From: DASWOJ01 sp964242415
GTDB lineage: Bacteria > Pseudomonadota > Alphaproteobacteria > Acetobacterales > Acetobacteraceae
Assembly (NCBI GenBank): GCA_964242415.1
Contig: CAXTAT010000037.1
Span: forward strand, 1 to 45,323
Length of the DNA stretch: 45,323 bases
Reading direction: 5' to 3'
Part shown: piece by piece, positions 23,591-32,367 of the stretch
Layout: each line of letters starts with the position of its first letter
Numbering within the stretch: position 1 is the stretch's first letter
Program-made: the position numbers and the translations under genes
Notes under the pieces: generated by a model
Database searches by the model: none
Told to the model about the DNA's origin: nothing
What the model saw: the letters and a program-made list of their open reading frames with translations, nothing else

Positions 23591-23926
23591 ATGATCCTTT
23601 TGGTTGACGACGACGAGACCGTGCGAGAGACGTCGGCCGACATGCTGCAGGAGTTGGGCTACACCGTCATGCAGGCCGCCAGCGGGTCGCAGGCGCTGGA
23701 CATGCTCGACGCCAATCCCGGTTTCGACGTCATGGTTACTGACATCCGAATGCCCGGCATGTCCGGCCTGGAGCTGTCGGATGTCGCGGCCGACCGCTAT
23801 GCCGAACTCAAGATCATCCTGATCTCCGGCTACTTCCTGCCGCAGGCGATCAACCGCCGCTTCCTGCAAAAGCCGTTCCGGACTCACGACCTGGACGAGG
23901 CTATCCGGGCGGAGCTGACCGTATAG
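23591..23926 (+). CDS. single-domain response regulator (CheY-like receiver)
   Basis: A protein of 111 residues made only of a receiver domain. It has the acidic triad (LLVDDDETV), phosphoacceptor D51 (VMVTDIRMPGMSGLE), S79 (ILISGYF) and K94 (FLQKPFR). There is no output domain, so it acts through protein contact or as a phosphorelay carrier. The only in-frame start near the domain edge is ATG 23591, and no clear Shine-Dalgarno lies at normal distance (GGGAGGGG is about 23 bases upstream). No kinase gene is adjacent. FixJ-like receivers of this type often serve as targets or sinks of hybrid kinases, which is only analogy here. Confidence 0.88.
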   Translation: MILLVDDDETVRETSADMLQELGYTVMQAASGSQALDMLDANPGFDVMVTDIRMPGMSGLELSDVAADRYAELKIILISGYFLPQAINRRFLQKPFRTHDLDEAIRAELTV

Positions 23927-24018
23927 CGGCGGCTACACACCGGCGTGCGTTGTAATGTCTAAAGAAACCCTGCCGTTCACGCTCCGTTGCTGTCCCGCCT
24001 GTAAAGGATGGACAGCCC

Positions 24019-25134
24019 GTGGATGCAAGACCCGCTAAAATTTCTGCCTCTCAGACCGCTGCGCCCGTCATCGCCATCCCGGTGCGGAACGAAGAGGGGC
24101 TGATCGGGGCTTGCCTGACCGCCATCGGCCAGCAATCCGACGCGCCGCGCCCCCATGCCATCCTGCTGCTCAACAACACGACCGACCGCACGGCATGGGT
24201 GGCGCGCGAGGTGGCCGCCTGCCAGCCGCTTGCCCTGACGATCCTGGAACATGATTTCCCGCCGGCTGAGCAGACGGCTGGACATGCGCGGCGCCTTGTT
24301 ATGCAGGAGGCGGCCGACTGCGTCCGCCCCGGTGGCGTGCTGCTGTGCACCGATGCCGACGGCCGGGTGGCGCCCGACTGGTTGGCGGCCAACCTGTTCC
24401 ATATCCGGCACGGCGCCGATGCCGTGGCTGGCCGGGTGCTGCTGGATGGCGCCGACGCCGCGGCCATCCCCGTGGCCTTGCACGAGGCCGATGCGCGGGA
24501 GGTCGCGTATGCCACCATCCTCGACGAGATCGCCTGCCTGCTGGACCCCGATCCTGCCGACCCCTGGCCGCGCCACACCGAGCACTCCGGCGCAAGCATC
24601 TGCGTCACGTTCGACACCTACCATCGTTGTGGCGGGATTCCCGCAGCTAGCTTGGGTGAGGACCGGGCGTTTTTCGCGGCCCTGCGCGGGATCGACGCCC
24701 GCATCCGCCATGCGCCGGAGGTGATGGTGACAGTGTCCGGCCGGGTCATCGGGCGGGCTCGTGGCGGCATGGCGGACACGATCCGGCGCCGCCTGACTGC
24801 GCCGGACCCGTTCATCGACGATGCGCTGGAGCCGGCGTTGGACCGCATCAGGCGGTTGCGGCTGCGCCGTCGGTTGCGTTGCGCGCGGGCTGAGGGCGGC
24901 CTGGTGCCGGGGATCGCCGCAGAGCTTTGCTGGCCGGTGCGCCGCATCGAGGCTGCCTTGGCCCTGCCGAGCTTCGGCGCAGCCTGGGCGGTCCTAGAGG
25001 AGACCTGCACCGCCCTTGCGCCCCGGCCGGTTCCGACGGACGCGCTGGAGGCTGAGATGGCGTTTGCGGTCCGCCTGCGCGACGGCCTGCTGCGCGCGGC
25101 CAGGCCGGGCGAGGCGCTGGAGGCGGCCGATTAG
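24019..25134 (+). CDS. family 2 glycosyltransferase
   Basis: A protein of 371 residues starting at GTG 24019, ten bases after AAAGGA. The GT-A nucleotide-sugar binding start is VIAIPVRNEEGLIGACL, and the metal-binding Asp region is LLCTDADGRVAPDWL. The segment HTEHSGASICVTFDTYHRCGG with the later GEDRAFF fits the acceptor/base region (ED motif). No membrane helices are seen, so it is probably cytoplasmic or peripheral. The acceptor and sugar are unknown. It converges on a PIG-L deacetylase gene and shares the four bases TTAG as stop codons with it. Glycosyltransferase, PIG-L and ACAD-like genes side by side suggest one pathway. Confidence 0.87.
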   Translation: MDARPAKISASQTAAPVIAIPVRNEEGLIGACLTAIGQQSDAPRPHAILLLNNTTDRTAWVAREVAACQPLALTILEHDFPPAEQTAGHARRLVMQEAADCVRPGGVLLCTDADGRVAPDWLAANLFHIRHGADAVAGRVLLDGADAAAIPVALHEADAREVAYATILDEIACLLDPDPADPWPRHTEHSGASICVTFDTYHRCGGIPAASLGEDRAFFAALRGIDARIRHAPEVMVTVSGRVIGRARGGMADTIRRRLTAPDPFIDDALEPALDRIRRLRLRRRLRCARAEGGLVPGIAAELCWPVRRIEAALALPSFGAAWAVLEETCTALAPRPVPTDALEAEMAFAVRLRDGLLRAARPGEALEAAD

Positions 25135-25910
25135 GTGCGGTCCGCGCCCGGCTGCACCTGCAGGTAGGTCTCGAAGGGCTGCTCGAACACCGCCAGCAAG
25201 TGCCGGGGCAGGGAGAAGCCGGCGGGATCATCGGTGATCAGCCCGCCATACTGGGATTGATGGGCCAGGATTGCCTGGGCCTTCACGGGCATCGCGTCCT
25301 GGATGTCCAGGCGCACGCCAGAGGGCAGCGGCCCCGGCAAGGGGCGGTCCGGGGGCAACGTCCATCCCCACACCGGATATGCCCAGTGCCGGAGGCCGAG
25401 GCGTTGCGCGGCCGCCGCCGCCATCAGGTGAGCGGCCTCGTGGTCGCAGTGCGGATCGTGCTGCCAAGGCGCCAGGATGGTCCCGATCCCCTGCGCCCGG
25501 CACAGGGCGCACAGGGCGGCCACGGCGTCATCGAAGGCTGGCCCGGCAGTCGGCGCCGCGGTGTCCCGCAACCCGGCAAACCCGATGCAGCCGGCGGGCA
25601 GGCCGAGCAGGGCGACCGCCGCGCCTGCCTCCGCCTCCCGCACCGCCTTGAGCCGAGGGGCGGGGTAGCTGGCCGAATTGGGATGCGACCCGGTGCCATC
25701 GGTCAGGATCAGGACGTAGGGCGGATTGCCCTGCGCGCTCAGCAGGTGGATCAGCCCGCCGCATCCCAGGCTCTCGTCGTCCGCGTGCGGCGCCAGGATC
25801 AGCACGCGGCGGCCCCGGGCGATGCTGTCCGGGGTTCCCTGCGGCAGCGCCTGCATTGCCCGCAGCATCGTGCCGGCCGTGGTCACAGCCGACGCGTCCG
25901 CGGCGGTCAC
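25131..25910 (-). CDS. PIG-L family N-deacetylase
   Basis: A protein of 259 residues from a GTG that overlaps the stop of the ACAD-like gene (GTGA at 25907-25910). The zinc site is seen in LAPHADDESLGCGG (positions 40-52, the AHPDDE-like motif) and in the later HDPHCDHEAAH. PIG-L/LmbE enzymes remove acetyl groups from N-acetylglucosamine-type residues, as in mycothiol, bacillithiol or GPI precursors. The mid-region (LTDGTGSHPNSASYPAPRL) is usual for the family. Its translational coupling to an ACAD-like gene and its convergence with a glycosyltransferase gene suggest a glycoconjugate pathway. The substrate is unknown. Confidence 0.92.
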   Translation of the reverse strand: MTAADASAVTTAGTMLRAMQALPQGTPDSIARGRRVLILAPHADDESLGCGGLIHLLSAQGNPPYVLILTDGTGSHPNSASYPAPRLKAVREAEAGAAVALLGLPAGCIGFAGLRDTAAPTAGPAFDDAVAALCALCRAQGIGTILAPWQHDPHCDHEAAHLMAAAAAQRLGLRHWAYPVWGWTLPPDRPLPGPLPSGVRLDIQDAMPVKAQAILAHQSQYGGLITDDPAGFSLPRHLLAVFEQPFETYLQVQPGADRT

Positions 25911-27016
25911 GCCTGCAGCAGGCGATGCTGCGCAGCCTCGGTCAGAACGGCATCCGGCGCCGGTTGACGCAGGTACACCGACAGGTCGCGGGTCAGCCGT
26001 TCCAGCAGGGCGCCCACGACGAACGTCCCCAGGCCAATGGACCGCTGCGCCAGTTGCAAGGCGTCCAGGCAGCACTGCTCGACGGCGATGCGGGCCAGGT
26101 TCACGTAGGCGACCTGGTCGGCGACCGGGGTGGTCCCCGTCTCTGCGCAGCGCGCCGCCGAGCCTGTCCACAACGCCGCGGTCTCCTGCGCGATCAGCAG
26201 GCGGCCGAACCGCTCCTGTTGCAATGGGCTGCCGTCATGGCCCTTGCTGCGAAGCTGCCGGCCGACCTCGGCCACCAGTGCATCCAGCCCGCCGAGCGTG
26301 ACGGCGGAGGTGCGCCAGGCGCCGGTCGAGAGCTGCGGCTCCCGCAGGTAATCGCCGGGCTGGCCGATCAGGCTGCTGGCGGCCAGGAGAACGCCGTCGA
26401 ACGCGACCCAGCCGTTCACGCTGCCGCGCATGCCTTGCAGGGTGCCCCGGGCCGGCTGCACCTGCTCCGTGCCATCCAATCGCAGCACGGCCATGCGGCT
26501 GCCCTCGGCTGTTTCCACGGTGACAACGGCCATGTCGACATGGCCGGCGCCGGAACACGGACCCTTGCTGCCACTAAGCCGGCCCCCTTGCGCGGACAAG
26601 CCGCCGCCGGGCGGATCGGTGACCCAGACGCCGAACAACCGGCCGGCACGAGCATCCTGTGCGGCCGCCCCGGCTTGGTCAGGCGTCCCGTAATCGATGA
26701 CCAGCTTGAGGGCATTGACATGCGCCTCATACAGCCGTCCCAGCGCCAGGTTGCCGCGGCCGATGGCGCGGAGGATGGCGAGCAGCGCATCCGCGCCGTC
26801 AGGCTCCGTGCCGGCGCCCCAGCCGCCCATGCCGCACGGCAGCGGCGCCGCGAGCAGCCCTAGGTCACGCAGCAGCGCCATATCGGTTGCGGGAAACTGG
26901 CCATCCCGGTCAAGGATGGCAGCACGGGCCTGCATCGACCCGGTTGCCGCCGTAAGCTGCGCGACGGCATCCTGCCAAGGCCGGCTTGGACCAACCGGCA
27001 AGCGTTCTGACCTCAT
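25907..27016 (-). CDS. acyl-CoA dehydrogenase-like flavoprotein
   Basis: A protein of 369 residues with the three-part ACAD layout: N-terminal helices (1-115), a beta domain (about 120-225, VWVTDPPGGG and LSGSKGPCSGAGHVDM) and C-terminal helices. The beta-domain segment matches flavin contacts of the family. The region where ACADs usually carry the catalytic base reads TRDLSVYLRQPAPDA; the common YEGT motif is missing. It may therefore be an oxidase or monooxygenase of ACAD fold rather than a beta-oxidation enzyme. It is the first gene of a two-gene operon with PIG-L. Divergent positioning from other metabolic genes argues against fatty acid degradation. Substrate unknown. Confidence 0.8.
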   Translation of the reverse strand: MRSERLPVGPSRPWQDAVAQLTAATGSMQARAAILDRDGQFPATDMALLRDLGLLAAPLPCGMGGWGAGTEPDGADALLAILRAIGRGNLALGRLYEAHVNALKLVIDYGTPDQAGAAAQDARAGRLFGVWVTDPPGGGLSAQGGRLSGSKGPCSGAGHVDMAVVTVETAEGSRMAVLRLDGTEQVQPARGTLQGMRGSVNGWVAFDGVLLAASSLIGQPGDYLREPQLSTGAWRTSAVTLGGLDALVAEVGRQLRSKGHDGSPLQQERFGRLLIAQETAALWTGSAARCAETGTTPVADQVAYVNLARIAVEQCCLDALQLAQRSIGLGTFVVGALLERLTRDLSVYLRQPAPDAVLTEAAQHRLLQA

Positions 27017-27032
27017 GGTCCCGACGCGCGCC

Positions 27033-27070
27033 CGTCATTGCGAGCCGGCTCCGGTGCGGCTTGCAATGGC
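27033..27070. repeat. GTCATTGCGAG-type repeat, short degenerate copy
   Basis: CGTCATTGCGAGCCGG and CGGCTTGCAATGGC form a short imperfect hairpin upstream of the ACAD-like gene. It keeps only the outer ends of the full element. Confidence 0.6.
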
Positions 27071-27162
27071 AGCGCCACCATCATCGGTCGAAGCCTTCCG
27101 TAGCCGACACCAGCCGGTGACCCAGGCCCACCCGCGGCAGCCAGGCAGCCGCAGTCCCGATG

Positions 27163-30100
27163 CTAATCTGCCGTCGCCCCCAGCTTGTCCGCCAGCGTCG
27201 GCAGCCGGGCGCTGCGCTTCGGCGCCAGCCAGCGTTGCAGGCGGTCCATGTAGAGATAGACCACCGGCGTCGTGTAGAGCGTCAGCACCTGGCTCAGGAT
27301 CAGCCCGCCAACCATGGCGAACCCAAGCGGCTTGCGTAGCTCGGACCCGGCGCCCTCTGCGATCATCAGCGGCAGGCCGCTCAGCAAGGCCGCCATGGTG
27401 GTCATCAGGATCGGCCGGAACCGCAGTAGGCAGGCCTGGCGTATGGCATCGAACGGCGTGGCGCCGTGCTGCCGCTCGGCGCTGATGGCAAAATCGACCA
27501 TCATGATGCCGTTCTTCTTCACGATGCCGATCAGCAGGATCACGCCGATCAGCGCGATCACCGACAGCTCATAGCCGTTTGCCATCAGCATCAGCAGCGC
27601 CCCCACGCCGGCCGAGGGCAGGGTGGACAGGATGGTGATGGGCAGGATGAAGCTCTCGTACAGCACGCCCAGGATGATGTACACCGCGATCAGCGCGGCC
27701 GCGATCAGGTAAGGCTGCGTGCTCAGCGACGCCTGGAACGCCTGCGCTGTGCCCTGGAACGTGCCGAGCAGCGTCGCCGGGGTGCCCATGCCGTTCAGCG
27801 CCGCGTTGATCGCATCGACCGCCTGGCCGAGCGCCGCCCCCTGCGCCAGGTTGAACGAGATCGTCACCGCCGGGAACTGCGTCTGGTGCGAGATCGAGAG
27901 CGGCAGCACAGGGTGCGTGTCGGTCTTGACGAAGGTGGACAGCGGCACCGCCGTCCCCGTACTGGACTTCACATACAGCTTGTCCAGCGTCGAGAGGTCG
28001 CCCTGCATGTCCGGCGGCACCTCCAGTATCAGGTGATACGAATTGAGCTGGGTGAAGTACTGGGTGATCTGCCGCTGCCCGAAGGCGTCATACAGCGTGT
28101 CGTCGATCTGCTGCGGCTGGATGCCGAAGCGCGCGGCGCGGTCGCGGTCGATGGTCAGCGTGGCCGTGGTGCCGGACATCTGCTGGTCGGTCGCGATGTC
28201 GCGCAGCATCGGCAGGCTGCGCAACTTCGCCAGGATCTTGGGCGCCCACTCGTATAGCTCGCCGAGGTCGGCGTCCTGCAGGGTGTATTGATACTGGGTG
28301 CGCGCCAGCCGGCCGCCGATGTTGATGTCCTGCGCGGCCTGCATGAAGACGTTCATGCCCTCGATCTCGGCCAGCTTGGGCCGCAGCCGGGCAATGATGT
28401 CGGGCGCCCGGTCGGACCGCTGGTCGAACGGCTTCAGCGTGATCCAGACCCGGCCGTTGTTGCCGGTCTGCCCACCCAGCCCGGCGCCGATGCTGGACGA
28501 CACCGCCGCCACCGACGGGTCGGCCGAGATGATCGTCGCCGCCGCGATCTGGTGCCGGGCCATCTCGGCGAACGACACGTCCTGCCCGGCCTCGGTCAGG
28601 GCCACCAGCACGCCAGTGTCCTGGTTGGGGAAGAAGCCCTTGGGGATCTGCGTGTAGAGGTAGCCCGTGCAGGCCAGCGTGCCGAAGAACACCATCAAGG
28701 TGACGAACTGGAACCGCAGCGCGATGTCCAGCGTCCGCCGGTAACCACTCAGCAGCGCCTCGAAGAACCGCTCGACGATGCGATACAGCAGCCCGTGCTG
28801 CGCCGTATGGTGCTTGAGGAACCGGGCGCACATCATCGGCGTCAGCGTGAGCGACACCACGGCCGACACCAGCACCGTCAGCGCCACCGTCATGGCGAAC
28901 TCGCGGAACAGCCGCCCGACGATCCCGCCCATCAGCAGCAGCGGGATGAACACCGCCACCAGCGACAGGCTGATGGAGATGATGGTGAACCCGATCTCCC
29001 CGGCGCCCTTCAGGGACGCCTCCATCGGGTTCATGCCGTCCTCGATGTGCCGGTAGATGTTCTCCAGCATGACGATGGCGTCGTCCACGACGAAACCCAC
29101 GGCGATGGTGAGCGCCATCAGCGTCAGGTTGTTCAGGCTGAACCCGAACAGGTACATCAGCGCGAAGGTGCCAACCAGGGCCAGCGGCACCGTGACGCTG
29201 GGGATCACCGTCGCCCAGACGTTGCGCAGGAACAGGAAGATGACCATCACCACCAGGGCGATGGACAGGAACAGCGTGAACTGCACCTCATGCAGCGAGG
29301 CGCGGATGGTCACGGTGCGGTCAACGATGGTCTCGATCGACACCGAGGGCGGGATCGCGGCACGCAGCTTCGGCAGCGAGGCCTTGATGCGGTCGACGGT
29401 GTCGATGACGTTGGCGCCAGGCTGCTTGTAGATCAGCAGTTGGATGCCGCGGCGGCCGTTCTGCCAGCCGGCGAGCTTGGCGTTCTCCGGCCCATCGACG
29501 ACCACGCCGATGTCGCGCACCCGCACCGCGGAGCCGTTGCGGTAGGCGAGCACGACGTCGCCGTAGTCCACCGAATGGGTCAACTGGTCATTGGCATAGA
29601 TCGAGAAGGCGCGTTGCGAGCCGTCGACGCTGCCCTTGGGCGCATCGACCGTGGCGGTCACGAGAAGCTGGCGCACGTCCTCCAAAGTCATGCCCATGTT
29701 GGCCAGGCGGGCGGGATCGACCTGCACGCGGATCGAGCGCTTCTGCTCGCCGCCGATGGAGACCTGCGACACGCCGCTGATCTGCGAAATCTGCTGGCTC
29801 AGGATGTTGTCGGCGTAGTCATCGACCGCGATCAGCGGCAGGGCCTGCGATTGCACGGCCAGGATCAGGATGGGGCTGTCGGCCGGGTTCACCTTGCGGA
29901 ACTGCGGCGTGTTCGGCAGGTCCTTGGGCAACTGCCCGGCGGCGTTGTTGATCGCGGCCTGGATGTCCAGCGCCGCGCCGTCGATGTTGCGGTCCAGGTC
30001 GAACTGCACCACGACCTGCGTCGATCCGCCGACGCTGACCGAGGTCATCTGCGACACGCCGGAAATCTGCGCGAAGTTGCGCTCCAGCGGCTGGGCGACG

Positions 30101-30285
30101 GTGGAGGCCATGGTCTCCGGGCTGGCGCCAGGTAGCGCGGCGGTGACCTGGATGGTCGGGAACTCGACGCGGGGCAGCGGGGCGACGGGCAGCAGCGGGT
30201 AGGCGGCGATGCCCACCAGCAGGATCGCCGCCATCAGCAGCGATGTCGCGACCGGGCGCTTGATGAACGGGGCCGAGATGTTCAT
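27163..30285 (-). CDS. RND multidrug efflux permease, MdtB/MdtC (MuxB/C)-like
   Basis: A protein of 1040 residues with the twelve-helix, two-large-loop layout of HAE1-type RND pumps. The N-terminus (MNISAPFIKRPVATSLLM) is typical. The proton-relay acidic pair is D401-D402 (VGFVVDDAIVMLENI), and the second half has LIGIVKKNGIMMVDFA. Homology style is closest to MdtB/MdtC permeases, which export drugs, bile salts or siderophore-like compounds. Only one permease gene is present, so it probably works as a homotrimer. The adaptor gene lies upstream by 24 bases in the same operon. No outer-membrane channel gene is in the window, so a shared TolC-like protein is expected elsewhere. Confidence 0.95.
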   Translation of the reverse strand: MNISAPFIKRPVATSLLMAAILLVGIAAYPLLPVAPLPRVEFPTIQVTAALPGASPETMASTVAQPLERNFAQISGVSQMTSVSVGGSTQVVVQFDLDRNIDGAALDIQAAINNAAGQLPKDLPNTPQFRKVNPADSPILILAVQSQALPLIAVDDYADNILSQQISQISGVSQVSIGGEQKRSIRVQVDPARLANMGMTLEDVRQLLVTATVDAPKGSVDGSQRAFSIYANDQLTHSVDYGDVVLAYRNGSAVRVRDIGVVVDGPENAKLAGWQNGRRGIQLLIYKQPGANVIDTVDRIKASLPKLRAAIPPSVSIETIVDRTVTIRASLHEVQFTLFLSIALVVMVIFLFLRNVWATVIPSVTVPLALVGTFALMYLFGFSLNNLTLMALTIAVGFVVDDAIVMLENIYRHIEDGMNPMEASLKGAGEIGFTIISISLSLVAVFIPLLLMGGIVGRLFREFAMTVALTVLVSAVVSLTLTPMMCARFLKHHTAQHGLLYRIVERFFEALLSGYRRTLDIALRFQFVTLMVFFGTLACTGYLYTQIPKGFFPNQDTGVLVALTEAGQDVSFAEMARHQIAAATIISADPSVAAVSSSIGAGLGGQTGNNGRVWITLKPFDQRSDRAPDIIARLRPKLAEIEGMNVFMQAAQDINIGGRLARTQYQYTLQDADLGELYEWAPKILAKLRSLPMLRDIATDQQMSGTTATLTIDRDRAARFGIQPQQIDDTLYDAFGQRQITQYFTQLNSYHLILEVPPDMQGDLSTLDKLYVKSSTGTAVPLSTFVKTDTHPVLPLSISHQTQFPAVTISFNLAQGAALGQAVDAINAALNGMGTPATLLGTFQGTAQAFQASLSTQPYLIAAALIAVYIILGVLYESFILPITILSTLPSAGVGALLMLMANGYELSVIALIGVILLIGIVKKNGIMMVDFAISAERQHGATPFDAIRQACLLRFRPILMTTMAALLSGLPLMIAEGAGSELRKPLGFAMVGGLILSQVLTLYTTPVVYLYMDRLQRWLAPKRSARLPTLADKLGATAD

Positions 30286-30309
30286 GCCGACATTCCCATG
30301 GCTGCGGCC

Positions 30310-31413
30310 CTAGCTGGCCGGCTTCGCTTCGGTCGCAGCGACGCGTGCGCCGTTGCTCAGCCGCGACTGCCCGGTCAGCACGACGCGCTCGGTGCCGTCC
30401 AGGCCGCTGGTGAGCATGGCGGTGCGGCCGTCGTCCTGGCCGACCACCACCGGCTGCAGCACCACCGTGCTGTCGGGGCGCACGACATACACATACAGCC
30501 CGTCCGGCCCGCGCTGCACCGCGCCGGTCGGCAGGGTCAGCATGCCCGGGCGCACGTCGAGCTGCATCCGCACGTTGACGAACTGGCCGGGCCACAGGCT
30601 GTCGTCGGTGTTCGGGAACTCTGCCTTGAGCTTGATGGTGCCGGTGGTGCTGTCGATGGAGCTGTCCAGGGTCAGCAGGTCGCCGTCGCCCAGCTTGGTG
30701 CGGTCGTCGGACGCATAGGCCGCAACCGGCAGCTTGCCCCGGCGCATCGCCGCATGGATCTGCGGCAGCACGTCCTGCGGCAGGGTGAACAGCAGCGCGA
30801 TGGGATGAATCTGGGCGATGGTGACGATGCCCGAGGTGCCCGGATCAGACTCGCGGATGAAGTTGCCGACGTCGATCTGCCGCAGGCCGACGCGGCCCTC
30901 GATGGGCGAGGTGATGCGGGTGAACGCCAGGTTCAGTTGCGCGGCGGCGATCGAGGCGTCATCGCCCCGCACGGCGGCTTCCGACTGGGCCAGGGTGGCG
31001 CGGACTTGCTCCAGCTTTTGCCGTGAGGCGACCTGCGTGGCGGTCAGGTCGGCGTAGCGCGTCACGTCGAAGCGGGCGCTGACCACCACGGCATCGTCCG
31101 CCGCCCGCTTGGCGACCGCCTGGTCCAGGACGGCCTGGTAGGGCCGGGGGTCGAGTTGCGCCAGCAGGTCGCCGGGCTTCACGAGCTGGCCCTCGGTGAA
31201 CGCCACCCGGTCCAGCGTGCCGTCCACCCGCGCCCGGATGACGACGGACTGGAACGCCTGCACCGTGCCGATGGTGCGGGCCAGGACGGGGACATCCTGG
31301 CGCACCGGCGCGGTTGTGGTTACGGGGACCCCGGGCGCCTGCGCCAGGGCCGGCGTGGCGGCTGCCAGGCCAAGGAGCAATGCGGCGGCGTGGGGCAGGA
31401 ACCGTGGCGTCAT
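30310..31413 (-). CDS. RND efflux periplasmic adaptor (MdtA-like)
   Basis: A protein of 367 residues with a signal peptide (cleavage near ATPALAQA, about residue 25). It has the lipoyl halves (VVIRARVDGTLDRVAF and FTRITSPIEGRVGLR), a helical hairpin between them, then beta-barrel and membrane-proximal domains (FVNVRMQLDVRPGMLTLP). This is the membrane-fusion subunit that bridges the RND permease to the outer-membrane channel. It is the first gene of the pump operon, and the permease ATG follows its stop by 24 bases. A GAGGGAG stretch lies about 24 bases before the ATG, too far for a normal Shine-Dalgarno. No regulator gene is adjacent. Confidence 0.94.
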   Translation of the reverse strand: MTPRFLPHAAALLLGLAAATPALAQAPGVPVTTTAPVRQDVPVLARTIGTVQAFQSVVIRARVDGTLDRVAFTEGQLVKPGDLLAQLDPRPYQAVLDQAVAKRAADDAVVVSARFDVTRYADLTATQVASRQKLEQVRATLAQSEAAVRGDDASIAAAQLNLAFTRITSPIEGRVGLRQIDVGNFIRESDPGTSGIVTIAQIHPIALLFTLPQDVLPQIHAAMRRGKLPVAAYASDDRTKLGDGDLLTLDSSIDSTTGTIKLKAEFPNTDDSLWPGQFVNVRMQLDVRPGMLTLPTGAVQRGPDGLYVYVVRPDSTVVLQPVVVGQDDGRTAMLTSGLDGTERVVLTGQSRLSNGARVAATEAKPAS

Positions 31414-31578
31414 GGGACCGTGGGGCAGTGGTACTCCCTCTTTATTGTGCTTTCAGTGGGGAACGCCAGAGATTTGAAGCGGGTCTCACGCCTTGACGCC
31501 GTTGACCCGTGAACCGTTCCATTCGGCGACGTGGCCTTGGGGGCGATGCGGCCACCGGGAGCAACGCGCCGGCTGCCT

Positions 31579-32367
31579 TCAGCCCCGGCCAGGGATTGCG
31601 CCAAAGGCCAGGCGTGTCGGCGCGGCGCGGTAGGACGCCAGCCCACGGCCGACGACAGGAGTGCCGACGCCGGGCGTCGGGCTGGGCATCGGTATGACCC
31701 GCGCGTTGGCGGCGCCGGCTGCGGCGAAGCTGCTGCTGGCGGACGGAACGGGCGAGGCAGACGGAGCGGGCACGGCGGACGGCGCGTTCCCCGCGACCGC
31801 ATGCGGGGCCGGCCTGCCCCAGATGGCCAGGACCTTGCGGGCATAGTCGTCCCCGATGCCCGGCGTCAGCGAGTGATAGCCGGCGGTGGCGCTGGGCCAG
31901 GACCCGGTCTGGGCCAGCAGGCGCGTTAGGAAATGCGCGGCATAGTGCGCGTTGGCCGCCGGGTCGAAAGCCTCGTCCAGCGAGGCAAAGGCGCTCGCGT
32001 GATGCACCAGGTTCACCTGCATGCAGCCGACGTCGATGGAGTTGATGCCGCGGGCACGCAGGGCCGTGACGGCGGCAATCGCCTCCGCCTTGGTGGCGTA
32101 GAAGGAGCCGATGCCTTGGGCATTGATCGTCCAGGGATAGGGGGACATGGCGCCGGTCTCGTCGCGCCGGCCGCTCTCGATGATGCCGATGGACTGCATC
32201 AGCCGGTCGGGCACCCCGTCCGAGCGTTCCGCGTCGGCGATGGCGGCCCGGCACTGCCCGGCGGGGGTTGCGCCGGCCGGGGCGCCCCGTGCAAGCGCGT
32301 CGAATGCGGTCGCGCGGGCCGTGCCGAGCGGCGTGATGAGGAGGGCGGCAAGGACCAAGGGGCGCAT
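31579..32367 (-). CDS. lytic transglycosylase, SLT/VirB1-like
   Basis: A protein of 262 residues. The ATG at 32367 starts a signal peptide (MRPLVLAALLITPLGTARA), so the protein is periplasmic. The SLT domain has catalytic E64 (SIGIIESGR), the GCMQVN motif (SIDVGCMQVNLVHH) and a late TAGYHSLTP segment. The inserted stretch YPWTINAQGIGSFYATKAEA is shared by alphaproteobacterial VirB1-like transglycosylases. It would cut peptidoglycan glycan strands. The C-terminal 60-70 residues are Ala/Ser/Pro-rich and probably disordered. No conjugation or secretion genes are nearby, so a housekeeping wall role is as likely as one in macromolecular transport. Confidence 0.9.
   Translation of the reverse strand: MRPLVLAALLITPLGTARATAFDALARGAPAGATPAGQCRAAIADAERSDGVPDRLMQSIGIIESGRRDETGAMSPYPWTINAQGIGSFYATKAEAIAAVTALRARGINSIDVGCMQVNLVHHASAFASLDEAFDPAANAHYAAHFLTRLLAQTGSWPSATAGYHSLTPGIGDDYARKVLAIWGRPAPHAVAGNAPSAVPAPSASPVPSASSSFAAAGAANARVIPMPSPTPGVGTPVVGRGLASYRAAPTRLAFGAIPGRG

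Noticed and set aside
23591..23926. Receiver protein as partner of the 2273-3718 kinase
   Set aside because: It is 20 kb away and that kinase has its own adjacent regulator.
31579..32367. Lytic transglycosylase as part of a type IV secretion system
   Set aside because: It is VirB1-like in sequence, but no virB or tra genes are in the window.
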